64,000 nt of DNA from Epiperipatus broadwayi. Lineage: Eukaryota > Onychophora > Udeonychophora > Euonychophora > Peripatidae. Under the pieces are notes generated by a model that saw only the letters and a program-made list of their open reading frames with translations, did not search any database and was not told the origin of the DNA. Positions 1-11,082 of this stretch are shown piece by piece. The stretch is from assembly GCA_028023455.1 (NCBI GenBank), contig JAQFVV010012402.1:16802935-16866934 (forward strand). The letters are read 5' to 3'. A program made the translations under genes and the position numbers. The stretch's first letter is position 1, and each line of letters opens with the position of its first letter.

Positions 1-468
1 CAGGAGAATTCTCCAGACAGAAAATCCATGTCATTCACATTCCAATCTCTTCATACATTTCTCACTTTTATTATTATCACTATAAGGAATAATAAAGTCA
101 TCATTTTATCAACAAAACAACACTTGATTCTTTCAATTTACTTTTTATACTCTAGTGCCATTTGTTGTAATATTGAGTGATCAGTGGTCACCAGATGGTA
201 GTACAACTTAATCTCCATCTCCAGTCTATTTTCTGAATTTTTCCCTTTTGGCAGAGAACTTGGCTGGCCAGCTTTGCATCCCAAAGTCCAAAAAAAGAAA
301 AAAAATGGAATTTGACATTTAAATTGGATTTTATTAATTATTGGAATTTATTTTTTCCCAATAATATATTGGATAACTATCTCAATTTTTTTTAAAAAGT
401 GAATTAGGATTTCTTTTCTTGGAAGAAAATATAAAGATAATAATTTTAATTTTTATTATTTTATTTCT
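1..468. other. AT-rich non-coding DNA
   Basis: No open frame, RNA gene or clear repeat is visible. The sequence is AT-rich with short A and T runs. Confidence 0.5.
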
Positions 469-755
469 TAATATTCAATTTTATTTACTAGTGCAGGGAT
501 TTATGTAACCTAACCAGAAGGGATTTATACCTTAATCACATGCACCATAGTGTTGTTATAATAGCTTAACAATATCTTGTTAAGTACTAAGGATACTCTC
601 AAACCAAAGCACAAGATAAAGACTTTTGAAAAAATAAGTGGCCATTTCTTTTGTATCTAAATTTATTATATACACTAATCTAAAGTGCCTTAGTTTGAGA
701 GTGTGAAGATGTTTCTTTATTCACTTTATATCTATTAATTTCTTTCTATGTATTA
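469..755 (+). repeat. MITE-like repeat, copy 1
   Basis: First of three copies of a ~0.3 kb non-coding repeat. It starts with TAATATTCAATTTTATTTAC and shares many blocks with the copy at 787-1085, including GTTGTTATAATAGCT, the CACAAGATA...GACTTTTGAAAA segment, and TTTCTTTATTCACTTTA near the end. Its right end has decayed and no longer pairs well with its left end. No coding capacity is seen. Confidence 0.6.
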
Positions 756-786
756 ATGTCCACAAAATTTTTAAATTTACTATGTG

Positions 787-1085
787 TAATATTCAATTTA
801 TTTATTAGCACAAAGATCATATGTAGCTATAACAGAAGGAATTTATGCTGTAAGCATGTGCACTGTAATATTGTTATAATAGCTGAATGTGGTCTTGTTG
901 AGTACTGGGGATACGCTCAAACCAAAACACAAGATAGAGACTTTTGAAAAGATAAAAGTAGCTATCTTATCTTTTGTACCTAAATTTAATTATATAGGCC
1001 AATCTAAAGCATTTTAATTTGGGAGCATGAAGACATTTCTTTATTCACTTTACATATCTGTGTTAGTAAATAAAATTGAATATTA
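787..1085 (+). mobile_element. MITE-like element with ~26-bp terminal inverted repeats
   Basis: Best-preserved copy of the repeat. The left end (from 787, TAATATTCAATTTATTTATT) and the right end (to 1085, AAATAAAATTGAATATTA) are imperfect inverted repeats of about 26 bp. The length (~300 bp), AT-richness and lack of a reading frame fit a MITE, a short non-autonomous DNA transposon. The superfamily is not assigned because no convincing target-site duplication is visible. A short frame that begins in copy 1 and ends here has no recognisable protein and is not called. Confidence 0.6.
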
Positions 1086-1139
1086 TATTATTTCTAATAG
1101 TTTATAATATTAATATGTAGCAAATTGAAAAATTTTGCA

Positions 1140-1415
1140 AATATTAATATAAAGAAAAAAATTAATGGATGTAAAATGAATAAAGAAACATTTTCATGCT
1201 CTCAAACTAAGATCCTTTAGATTGGCCTATATAATTAAATTTATGTACAAAAGATAAGATGGCTACTGTTATCTTTTCAAAAGTTTCCATCTTGTGCTTT
1301 GGGTTGAGTATATTCCCAATAAAAAAAATATCATTGAGCTATTATACCAACATCACAGTTCATTTGCTTAGGATATAAATCTTTTTTATTTAAGTTATTT
1401 TATTTCTTATAATTT
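1140..1415 (-). repeat. MITE-like repeat, inverted copy 3
   Basis: Reverse-complement copy of the repeat at 469-755 and 787-1085. It begins with the complement of the right end (AAATGAATAAAGAAAC) and runs through complements of the TTTTGAAAAG and CACAAGATA segments. The far end is degenerate. With the copy at 787 it forms a potential long hairpin. Confidence 0.55.
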
Positions 1416-3977
1416 AAATAATTACTTCGGTATTAATATAGTCTGACATTTAACAAAATTTATGAATTTTTTGATAGGTTTTCTTTTTCATATTTTCAAT
1501 GTTTTGACCAATAATTAAATCTTCATTAAGAAGAGATTTTAATTTTATTGAATTCACAATTCAAATTTGTCTCCTGTTAAGAAATTATTATTTTTATTAT
1601 GATTGCTTTCAGTTTTTAATCATTTAAGGAGTTTGCCTGTTTATTGATTTTTTTTATTTTTACTTGCTGTTGGACCTTTTCTTTTCTGAGCACTGCTTTT
1701 ATATTTTCTATTTCTAGTGTGATCTCAGTTTGTATTTAAATAGTTAAAAAAAAAAAAAGTAAAGGAATATAATGCAAAAGTATGATGAAAAAATTTGCCT
1801 TAAGATTTTAGGGTTAAATAATTGATATTTGAAATTTTTGAATGAAATTATTCTTTAGAATATATTGGAAATGTATCCAAATTTTAATAAATTATTTGAC
1901 AAAAGTGGTTATGTAGGCAGTTGAGAGTGAGTCTGATTGGGGGAGTTTTCTTCACTTGATCTGACAATCAGATAATAAATGTTTTATACAAGGTATTAGG
2001 ATTTTATATCTCTTCAGATTTATTTATATTATTTTTGGTCGGTTAATCCTAATAATTATATAGATATGTGTAATAATTAATTGCCACTGCAATAAATCAA
2101 CCATGTGACACAGATGTTGTAAATCGCAGGACTTCTCAAATATAATTCATCCCACATCCAGTATTACTTCTCCAGTTGAGACGGTGGAACCGCCCCTGGA
2201 CTATTATAAAAATAATTGTTCTAAGAATAGAAAAAAATGTTATATTAAGAAAATAAGCTCAAGTAAAATTTAAATTTGAGTTAAATAATATTAATGCATA
2301 CATCGCAGTCTTAATAGTAGTAGTAGTGATTATAAAACTATATCTTTTATCAATTTTTATATAGTTGAGATAAGACAGGGTAAGTGCACAATCTCATACT
2401 CTTTTATTCTTTTTTATAGGCAATATATTTTTATTACATTGTATTAAATTTAAACAAAATGTTTATGACGTTTCAGTAAATAGGTTTTATACTGTTTTAA
2501 CAATAACTCACAGATAGATGGTTAGCATTTTTAATTTCGAGATACCATTCTTATTTGATAAATTTTAATATTACTGTCAACCACGGCAGTTAGTCTTATC
2601 TGAAAAAACATCTATAAAGAAGAAGAAAAAATGAACTTAAGATTACATGTAAATATTTTTATTTTTTACCTTTCTTATTATAAGAATTATGTGCTTTTAT
2701 ATTTAACATTTTAAAATCAAAATAAATGAAAGTTAAAATAAAAACAGCCTTTAAATAGCCCTTTTTAGGTTAAAGGATTCTCTAACAGTGAAAAAGAATA
2801 TTTTATTCACTAGCCTTTCTAAAATTTAGGTGGTGGTAGTTTGAATATTTTCTAATATTAATTTACTCTCAAGTTCATCTATTTACCAATCAATAATGGT
2901 TGGTTAACTTGAAAAACTCCATGCTACGATTTTCTAAAAAAAATTCTAAGCTTGATTAGAAACTGAAAAAAAAAAAAATTCAAGTTTACTTGATCCAGAT
3001 TCAACCCTAAATCATGAGGCATAACAGATGAGTGCACTACTATTCGGCAATGACACCCTTCTAAATGTATATACTTGTAAATATAAAGCCACTTTTAAAT
3101 AAACCATTGAAGAAGAAAAAGCCTATCCAATAGACATGCAAATTAATCATTACCTTTTATTTTATCGTATATCAGAGGATATGAAAAAATTATTATTACT
3201 AATATATGGAGTTGTAATAGTAGCAGCATCAGCAGTAGTAATAATGATACTAGAGACTTTTCTCAACTTTTATTGACTAAAAGCCAGACTTCAAAACAAA
3301 ATAAACAAATAAAAAATTAGCAAAAAAAAATTATAAGAAAGAAATATAGCATTACATGTTTTGAATGGCCATTTTAATCATCAATAAACAATGATGGTGG
3401 AGTTTTAAAGAGTAAATTCTGTATCTGTTTTACTATATTTATTAAAGATCAAATCCTTTTTTTTTTTTAAATTAATTAATCGCCTCCTCTTTTTATTCAT
3501 GCACAATCTTATATTTACAAAAAATTAAGCCTCGTTAGTGAAAGACCATTTACTAAAAGGAGTTACATAATTATAAATTAATATTTTAATAAGAAATTAT
3601 TTATGTTAAATCAATTCATTGTGCTTATAGAAAAATAAAAGAACAAAATACTATGACACCTTCTCCTTTTTTTTTCTTTTTTAAATGGATACCAATTAAA
3701 ATAATAGTTTGTCTTTTTTTTCACTATAAGTAATATTTGCCAAGGGTTTTAATTAAATATAAGGAAGATTCAAGTCCAAATTTTGAACAGAATGTTTTTA
3801 AGAATCTTTTTTTTCTCTCAGTGATGAAAGTTTATTCATCAAAAAAAAGGTACAAATACAGTTAAATAAAAGTTTACAAAGAATGGTAAAAATGAAATTC
3901 AGGAACAACAATGTGAAAGGATACATATGAAAAGGGATGTGGAAAGGGTGAGTATTAACCATTAAAGACAAATGAAT
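1416..3977. other. Intergenic AT-rich sequence without recognisable genes
   Basis: No coding region or RNA gene was recognised. It contains many A or T homopolymers, a short TAG/TAA triplet run near 2315, and a patch of more balanced composition at about 2090-2205 that I cannot identify. Confidence 0.5.
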
Positions 3978-4408
3978 ATTACAATTAGGAATTATTTGTA
4001 AAGTCTAGAGTTTAAATATAAGTAGCATTTTAGGAGTACAATATTGAGAAATCCAATATGCGATGGATAAGTTGAGAACAGGAAAACACTCGAAGATAAC
4101 AACATTGGAAATAATAAATTTAAATAGGGTGAATCACTTGCAAATAAAATCATTAGACCAAACTGGAGTTTACTTTGCAATAATACTTGGATAAAATCGT
4201 TTATAACAATAATGCTAAAACCGCTATGAATAGCATTTTTCCCTTCTTGTAAATGAGAAAATCAACGTTGGCAACAATACCTACAGCACTCTCATCCTAG
4301 CCCCCCCCCTCAAAAGAACCAGGATTTAGGTCTCTGGGGCCCCTCCCAACAACCAGACTCTCTCATTCAATCAGCAAAGTTGAGTATAATGAAAATTTTA
4401 ATTAAAAT
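3978..4408. repeat. Non-coding repeat, copy A of tandem pair
   Basis: Starts with ACAATTAGGAATTATTTGTA and is repeated directly after it, from 4409. Both copies contain a CATTGGAA...GGTGAATCACTTGCAA block and a GC-richer end with a C run, CTCAAAAGAAC, AGGATTTAGG and CTCCCAACAACC. This copy lacks about 195 bp present in copy B; the gap falls between short ATAACA repeats, so it looks like a deletion. A minus-strand frame of 62 residues has a weak counterpart in copy B, but I do not recognise it and do not call it a gene. Confidence 0.65.
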
Positions 4409-5051
4409 GTACAATTAGGAATTATTTGTAAAGTCTAGAATTCAAATATAAATAGTGTTTTAGACGTACAATATTGGGCAATTCAATTTGTGATAGATAA
4501 GTTGGGAAATAGGAAAACGGAGATAACAGAAAATAAGGACTAAATCAATCTACTGTTCAGTTCCTCCAAATGACCTTGAATATCTTCACAAGAGAGCAAT
4601 CCCGAATACTTTGGAAAAATTATGGAAAAACTATGGAGAAGAAAAAAAATCCAAGCTTCAAAATGTCTCTGTTGAAAACCATTCTAATCCATCATGAAAA
4701 TAACATGAACAGCAAAAAGCCAGCCCTATCAATAACAACATTGGAAGTAATAAAATTAAATAAGGTGAATCACTTGCAATTAGAATCATGAAGCCAAACC
4801 GCAATTTATTTTGTAATACTACATGGATAAAATCTTTCATGACGATAATGTTAAAGAATCGCCATAAATAACGTTATTTTTTTCTATCTTGTGAATGAGA
4901 AAAACCAACCTTGGTAACGATCACCATAGTGCCCTCATCCCAGCCCTCTCCCTCAAAAGAACTAGGATTTAGGCCCCTGGGGGTCCTCCCAACAACCGGA
5001 CTCTCACATTCATTCAACAAAATTAAGTGAAATGAAAATTTTCATTAAAAG
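4409..5051. repeat. Non-coding repeat, copy B of tandem pair
   Basis: Second copy of the repeat at 3978-4408, diverged by many substitutions and holding an extra segment at about 4535-4730. Both copies end in the same GC-richer block followed by a GAAAATTTT stretch. It is probably an old unidentified transposable-element fragment duplicated in tandem. Confidence 0.65.
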
Positions 5052-5225
5052 GTAAAATGTCTATAGAAATCTTTTGTAATTTCAATTGCTGTCATATATT
5101 TACATAGCGTTTTTATAAAAGTTGAATTTTTTTTTACTTGTGATTACATTGTTGATATAGCTTGTATATGAAAAGAGAGCTAAGACACTCCCCTTTTTAA
5201 TAGGGATAGTTTTAGAGAAATTTAA

Positions 5226-5500
5226 TTCCCTAAACTAGTCAATTATTTTATATAGCGCGATGTTTATTTTATAAACTATAATTTTAAACAGCATTAAACT
5301 GTTGCACATGCACTTTAGATTTTTTTAAAAATATAAAATGAATGAATACTAACACTTCAACAACCAATAAGTTAAAAAAAAAAACACTTCAACAAACACA
5401 TGATAAAGTCTTATATTCATTCATTTTATATTTTAAAAAAAAATCTAAAGCGCATGTGCAACAGTTTAATGCTGTTTAAAATTATAGTTCCCTAAACTAG
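5226..5500. mobile_element. Hairpin element with 76-bp inverted arms between 13-bp direct repeats
   Basis: Nearly perfect inverted arms lie at 5274-5348 and 5414-5489, with a ~65-bp spacer. The arms include GCATTAAACTGTTGCACATG and its complement. The 13-mer TTCCCTAAACTAG occurs at 5226-5238 and again at 5488-5500, which could be a target-site duplication. About 35 bp between the left direct repeat and the left arm has no counterpart on the right, so either the element is asymmetric or that stretch is a later insertion. No coding capacity. Confidence 0.65.
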
Positions 5501-6156
5501 GAAAAAGGGAACGAAACAGGGAGCCAGAAACAGTGTTAACTGGAGTTCTTGGCTTTCTCTAGTGGACTATTGTCACTCAAAACTGATAAATTTTCAGCAG
5601 TTTTCATTGATCGCAGACTTTTTTACATTACTATTTTATTTTTAGCAATAAAAAAATAACCATGGGCTCAGCACTCTTTCCCCAAAAAGTATAGCCCTTA
5701 TTGTCCATCAGTGATGATTGTATATTTCAATCAGCACCCCCATCTGACTAACCCAGGTTAACATGGAAACTTCACTTGGTAAGGATATCTGATACTTATT
5801 AACCAATCACTACTGGGACTAGTGATTCTGGACTGTCTGTGACTTCAACAAAACAAATATCACATAGTCTTGAAGTAGAAGTCATGGTATGTCTTAGTCA
5901 AAACAAGAAAAAGGGTTGATGTAAAAAAACACATACAATATTGACAATTGATTTTTTTGTAGTTTATTATATAAGTGGAGTTTATACATATATTTAATAT
6001 TATTATTGATGTAATAATAAATAGTAGTTAATGAAAAATTTTGTCTTTTTTTTTGTAAAACGATTAAATTGACGATTAAATAATTATTTTGTCTTTAGAT
6101 ATGAGTACTTAAATTGATATGAATATAGACGTCATGAATTTAAATATTTATAATTA
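5501..6156. other. Intergenic sequence, nothing recognised
   Basis: Somewhat less AT-rich at 5500-5900, then AT-rich. No frame, RNA gene or repeat was recognised. Confidence 0.5.
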
Positions 6157-6279
6157 TATTTATTAAATTCAAATAAAATCTATAGTAAAATCTTTTTAAG
6201 ACCTGTGACTCGATTTATGTTTATTAAATCTAAATAAAATCTATAAAGAAATCTTTTTTTTTTTGAGACCTATGACTGT
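6157..6279. repeat. Tandem duplication of a ~60-bp AT-rich unit
   Basis: Two adjacent units, 6157-6213 and 6214-6279, share TTTATTAAAT, AATAAAATCTATA and GACCTRTGACT. The second unit has a longer T run. Confidence 0.6.
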
Positions 6280-6384
6280 ATTTATTTAGAAAATTATTTA
6301 AAATTTACTTAAATGTGTTATATGTATATTTTATTTAAATGTTCAATGTCATTAATAATTGTTCAGCAAGGTTAAGTATAATAG

Positions 6385-7090
6385 TCGGCAGAGGGCCCCA
6401 CAAACAAGTTCCATGTATGACAATAGTATATATGAATGCCTAGTTAAGGATATACAGAGTTTTAAAGAAAAGGGGAAGAGAATAATGGTTATAGGGGATA
6501 TGAATGGACATATGGAAGAAATTGATGGTGTAGATAAAAAGAATGGTCCGTTTTTGAAGGAATTTTGTCAAAGAGTAAATTTGAGCATTGGGAATTTATC
6601 AAATGTGTATGATAGACAATACACATGGTCTAGGAATAATGTATTTCACCCAATAGATTATGTATTGGTAGAGAAAGAGGGAATAAATAAAATACTGATA
6701 ATTAAGGTGTTTGATAATGAAGAGAGAGTATGTAATAGTGATCATAACTTTATTGTAATAGAAATGGTTAGTAATGTGATGGAGGATAGAAATAAAGGTA
6801 GAAATAATAGTGAAAGATGTGGATGGAGAGTGAATGATAGGAATAAGTTGGAAGAGTATAAAATAAAAGTTGAAGAAACCATGGAGCAGTTGTTTGGGGA
6901 TGAGTATAAGGACTGGTGTGGTGAAATAGAAAAAGTGGCAAATAGGGTTTTAGTCGAGAATAGGCAGAAGAATAAAAGTAATAAAAAAATGAGAGTTAGT
7001 AAAAGTGTAAAAGAGAGGAAAAAAGCATGCAAAGAGTATAAGTGTGCTATTAAGAATAAAGAAAGTGAAAATGATATTAATGCTAAATAG
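6385..7090 (+). pseudogene. LINE endonuclease region (APE-type), copy 1, 5' truncated
   Basis: Encodes the C-terminal two thirds of an apurinic-type endonuclease, which nicks target DNA to prime reverse transcription. Visible motifs are VIGDMNGHMEEID (the GDFN-type metal-binding motif), then TWSRNN, DYVLVEKEG and NSDHNFIVIEM (the SDH catalytic motif). The N-terminal part with the first Asn and Glu motifs is absent. After the SDH motif comes a K/E/R-rich linker. The frame stops with a TAG at 7088-7090 and continues in the same frame after it, so this is a single nonsense mutation rather than a true protein end. The apparent start at 6359 lies outside the homologous region and is not a real start. 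Confidence 0.85.
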
Positions 7091-8215
7091 GGAAAGTACT
7101 TAGAAAAGAAGAAGCTAGCTAAAATGGATAATTATAGAGAGAGAATGAAGTTAAATAGTAAATTGTTGGAGGATATTAATAAAAGTGGAAGAGATGGAAG
7201 TAAAAAATTTTGGAATTACATTAAAAGGAGAAATGTAGGAGAAAGAGAGATAGTATTAATAGATGATGAGGGAATAGAATGTAGCTCTAGAGGTGAGCTA
7301 GAGAAAATCTTAAATAGATATGTAATGGATATAGAAAAGATGTTAGATGTGAAGGAATTAGTGATAGAAAACATGAAAGCAGTTAGTAATGGGAATATTA
7401 GGTTCACAAAAAATGAATTGAATGAGGCAGAAAAGAGATTGAAAAGTGGAAAGGCGAGAGGTTTAGATAGATGGGCAGCAGAGATGGTAATGAATTTAGG
7501 GCATAGAGCAAAAGCAAAGTTATTACCATGTTTTAATAAGATGGCACAGAAGACAGTTTTTTCCGGGTAGTTGGAGTAATACAAGAATAAGATTATTATT
7601 TAAAGGAAAGGGTAAGGACCATAGAAAGTTAAATAATTATAGACCAATAGCAGTAACATCAGTTTTATATAAAGTTTTCGCATATATGGTAGCTGGAAGA
7701 GTTGTAAAATGGATGGAAGAGAATAATGTAGTGGGGGAAATGCAAGGAGGTTTTAGGTCAGATAAGCGTATAGGAGATTGTTTGTAGTTACACAACTTAT
7801 GGAGAAGAGTAGGAATTCAGGTAGATCGTTATATATGAGTTTTATAGATATAGAGAAAGCATATGGTAGAGTAAATAGAAATAGATTATGGGTAAGATTA
7901 GCCAATTTGGGAATGGATGAAGCTTTAGTAAATATTATTAAGAAATTATATGAAAATAATTATTATACTTACCAATTAGGGAATATAGAATCAGTTAAAG
8001 TTAAAAATGGGGTGGGATTAAGGCAAGGATGCCCTATGTCATCGATTTTGTTTTTGCTGTTTTTGAGTGAAATGGAGAAAGTAATAGAAAGACTAGGAAG
8101 AGGGGTAGAGATATCATTAATAGGTGACAAAGGATTATATACTTTGTCGGGTCTTTTTTTGCAGTTGATATCTTTTTATGTGCAGAAAGAAGAGAAAATA
8201 TGGATATTATGTTGA
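7091..8215 (+). pseudogene. LINE reverse transcriptase, copy 1, frameshifted and catalytically dead
   Basis: Continues from the endonuclease. In order: RLKSGKARGLDRWAAEM (RT motif 1 region), NNYRPIAVTSVLYKV (motif 2), MQGGFR, SFIDIEKAYGRVNR (motif A; the Asp is present but the usual D after KAY is G), LRQGCPMSSILF (motif B). Frameshifts are visible near 7560 (one extra T in a T run; copy 4 at 11196 has the shorter run), near 7776, and near 8145. The motif C box, normally FADD, reads FAVD in the restored frame at about 8155-8175, so one catalytic Asp is lost. The enzyme cannot be active as it stands. Confidence 0.88.
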
Positions 8216-9400
8216 GGACATGTGCAAGGGTGGGAAAAGAGATGGGATTAAATTTAGTGAAGACAAATCAAATATAATGATGATGAATACTGGGGAAAGA
8301 GAAGATGTAGTTTTTTTATTGGGGGATATAAAGTTAAGTGTGGTGGATAGATATAGGTATTTGGGAATCATCTTATGTAATCAGAAAAATTGCTTGGATG
8401 AATGGGAGAAAAAATTGGTAAATGAAGCAAAGAAAAGAAAGGGCTTGGTAAAGAAACTAACAGTATTTTCATATAATAAATATTATGTAGCTAGAATTGT
8501 ATGGAAGGGAGTTGCAATAGCAGGGTTAACATGTGGTAATGATGCATTATGTGTTAGTAAAAGGATTTTAGATTTAGAGAAAGTACGAAGTGAAGTAGGA
8601 AGACATGCATTAGATGCAGAGATGTGGATAGCAAAGGAGGTAATTCAAAAAGAAATGGGATGATCAAGTTTCTATATGAGAGATGCAAAAAGTAAAATGA
8701 AAATGTTTGGTAGGTTGCAGTTTATGGATAGTAAAAAAATAGCCAAAATAGTGTTTAATTGGGTTATGAGTAAAGGGCAGGTAACAAGATGGGTGAGAAA
8801 GGTAATGTGGTATGCAAAAGATTTGGATAAAGAATTTATATCGGTATACTTGTATAAAAGGTGGGATGATTGTGTTAGGAGGATTGTTGAGTGTTATAGT
8901 GGTAAGGAATGGGATAAAAGAATAGAAGGATTAATAAAAAATACGGAGTTGGAGAGATGGAAAAGTAGTATGGAGGGTAAGAAGAGTTTAAATATATATA
9001 GAAGTAAACGGAATATTGGAAGTGAGTTAATTTATGATAATAGTAAGGAAAGTAGTTTATTGTTTAAGGCTCGAACGGGATCTTTAGCAACAAGAGAATA
9101 TACATGTAAATGGAAAACTATGGGTGATTTAGTGTGCAAATTGAGTAAGGAAGGTATAGAAAATATTAGGCATCTGTTGATTGAATGTAAATGCTTGAAA
9201 GCAGAAAGAGTATAGATAATGAAGTTATGGGAGAATAGGTATGAACAAAGTGAATATACAGAAAGTGAGTTATTCGTTTTTATGCTGGGTTTGTGAAAAG
9301 ATAAGGAGGATTTAGATTTAAAGGCCATAGAGTTGACAAAAATTATGTTGTGGAAATGGGATGGGGCAGAATATGGGAAGACTTAGAGTGGGGAATGTAA
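8178..9400 (+). pseudogene. LINE RT thumb and C-terminal zinc-knuckle region, copy 1
   Basis: Contains a SEDKSNIMMMNTGER block and RYRYLGIILCNQ (RT thumb region), KYYVARIVWKGVA, then a basic C-terminal region ending with a Cys/His motif. Here the motif is C-x2-S-x8-H-x4-C, because the second Cys is changed to Ser; copies 2 and 4 keep CKLC. Breaks: a frameshift near 8570-8580, an in-frame TGA near 8661, and a stop at 9213-9215. The protein originally ended at the TAA at 9398-9400, as in copy 2. Confidence 0.82.
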
Positions 9401-9483
9401 AATAAAGTGGCTAACAGGTTTATCTGGGCATAGTTGCCGAGATATTCTTGACTTCATTTAAGGAGAAGCCAAATACATCACAT

Positions 9484-10283
9484 CAAATGTTTGGAAGAAT
9501 ACAGTTTGTGGATAATAAAAGAATAGCCAAAATAGTATTTAATTGGGTTATGAGTAAAGGGCAGGCAACATAGATAGATGAGAAAGGTAATATGGTATGC
9601 AAAAGATTTGGATAAAGAATTTATATCAGTATATTTGTACAAAAGATGGGATGATTGTGTTAGGAGGCTTGTTGAGTGTTATAATGGTAAGGAATGGGAT
9701 AAAAGAATAGATTTATTAATAAAGAATAGGGAATTAAAGAGATGGAGAACTAGTATGAAGAGTAAAAAGAGTTTAAATATATATATAGAAATAAACAGAA
9801 TATTAGGTGCGAGATAATATATGATAATAGTAGGGAAAGTAGTTTATTGTTTAAGACTCAAACAGGATCTTTAGCAACAAGAGAATATACATGTAAATGG
9901 AAAAATATGGATGATTTAGTCTGTAAATTATGTAAGGAAGGAATAGAAAATATTAGGCATCTGTTAATTGAATGTAAATGCTTGAAAACTGAAAGGGCAC
10001 ATATAATGAAGTTATGGAAAAATAAATATGAAAAAAGTGATTATACAGAAAGTAGATTATTGGTTTTTATGCTGGGTTTGGATAAAGATAAGGGAGATTT
10101 AGATATAAAGGCTGTAGAGTTGACAAAGATTATGTTGTGGAAATGGGAAATGGGATGGAGCAAAATATGGGAAAACTTAGACTGGGGAATGTAAAATTAA
10201 GTAGCTAACAAGTTTTTCTTGGTATAATTGCTGAGAGATTCTTGACTTCATTTAAGAAGCTACAGTACATAACATCACATCAC
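9484..10283 (+). mobile_element. LINE copy 2, 3' fragment (~0.8 kb)
   Basis: Begins abruptly at a point equal to about 8700 in copy 1 (ATGTTTGG...CAGTTT) and runs to the LINE 3' end with a tail of ACATAACATCACATCACATG. It encodes only the C-terminal region: RKVIWYAKDLDKEF, then after frame breaks CKWKNMDDLVCKLC...HLLIEC, a C-x2-C-x8-H-x4-C knuckle, and the natural C-terminus WENLDWGM with a stop at 10192-10194. Its 5' breakpoint matches that of copy 3. Confidence 0.88.
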
Positions 10284-11082
10284 ATGAAAATGTTTGGTAG
10301 ATTGCAGTTTATGGATAATAAAAAAATAGCCAAAATAGTATTTAATTGGGCTATGAGTAAAGGGCAGGTAACAAGATAGGTGAGAAAGGTAATGTGGTAT
10401 GCAAAAGATTTGGATAAAGAATTTATATCAGTATATTTATACAAAACATGGGATGATTATGTTAAGAGGATTGTTGAGTGTTATAGTAGTAAGGAATGGG
10501 ATAAAAGAATTGATCTATTAATAAAGAATCGGGAGTTAGAGAGGTGGAGAAATAGTATGGAGAGTAAAAAGAGTTTAAATATATATAGAAATAAACAAAA
10601 TATTAGGTGTGAGTTAATATATGATAATAGTAAGGAAAGTAGTTTATTGTTTAAGGCTCAAATGGGATCTTTAGCTACAAGAGAATATATAAATGGAAAA
10701 ATATGGGTGATTTATTTTGTAAATTATGTAAGGAAGGAATAGAAAATATTAGGCATTTGTTAATTGAATGTAAATGCTTAAAAACAGAAAGAGTACATAT
10801 AATGAAGTTATGGAAGAATAAATAAGAAAAAAGTGATTATACAGAGAGTGAATTATTGTTTTTTATGCTGGGTTTGGGAAAAGATAAGGGGGGTTTAGAT
10901 ATAAAGACTGTAGAGTTGACTAAGATTATGTTGTGGAAATGGGATGGAGCAGAATATGAGAAAACTTAGAGTGGGGAATGGAAAATTAAGGGCTAACAGG
11001 TTTATCTGGGCATAAATGCTCAGATATTCTTGACTTTGTTTAAGGAGAAGCCACAGTACATCACATCACATCATCATCACAT
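10284..11082 (+). mobile_element. LINE copy 3, 3' fragment (~0.8 kb)
   Basis: Has the same start point in the element as copy 2 (AAAATGTTTGGTAG) and nearly the same length. It encodes the C-terminal region with stops near 10378 and 10740 and loses the first Cys pair by a small deletion near 10687. It ends with the 3' untranslated region and a tail of CACATCACATCATCATCACA. Copies 2 and 3 look like a tandem duplication of one truncated unit. Confidence 0.88.

Larger units (their letters stand above)
6385..9483 (+). mobile_element. LINE (non-LTR retrotransposon) copy 1, 5'-truncated
   Basis: Longest copy in a head-to-tail array of the same LINE. It keeps most of the endonuclease, the reverse transcriptase, a C-terminal zinc-knuckle region and a ~80-bp 3' untranslated region, and ends in a short tail, ACATCACATC. 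The 5' part of the endonuclease is missing; homology starts near 6385. The upstream boundary is approximate. The frame is broken by at least one stop and several frameshifts. I have not assigned a LINE clade; the C-terminal Cys-His region and the overall organisation fit an APE-type LINE, and phylogeny of the RT domain would decide. Confidence 0.9.

Noticed and set aside
6742-7584. Minus-strand open frames opposite the LINE
   Set aside because: They are shadows of the plus-strand LINE coding region and encode F/L/S-rich chance sequence.
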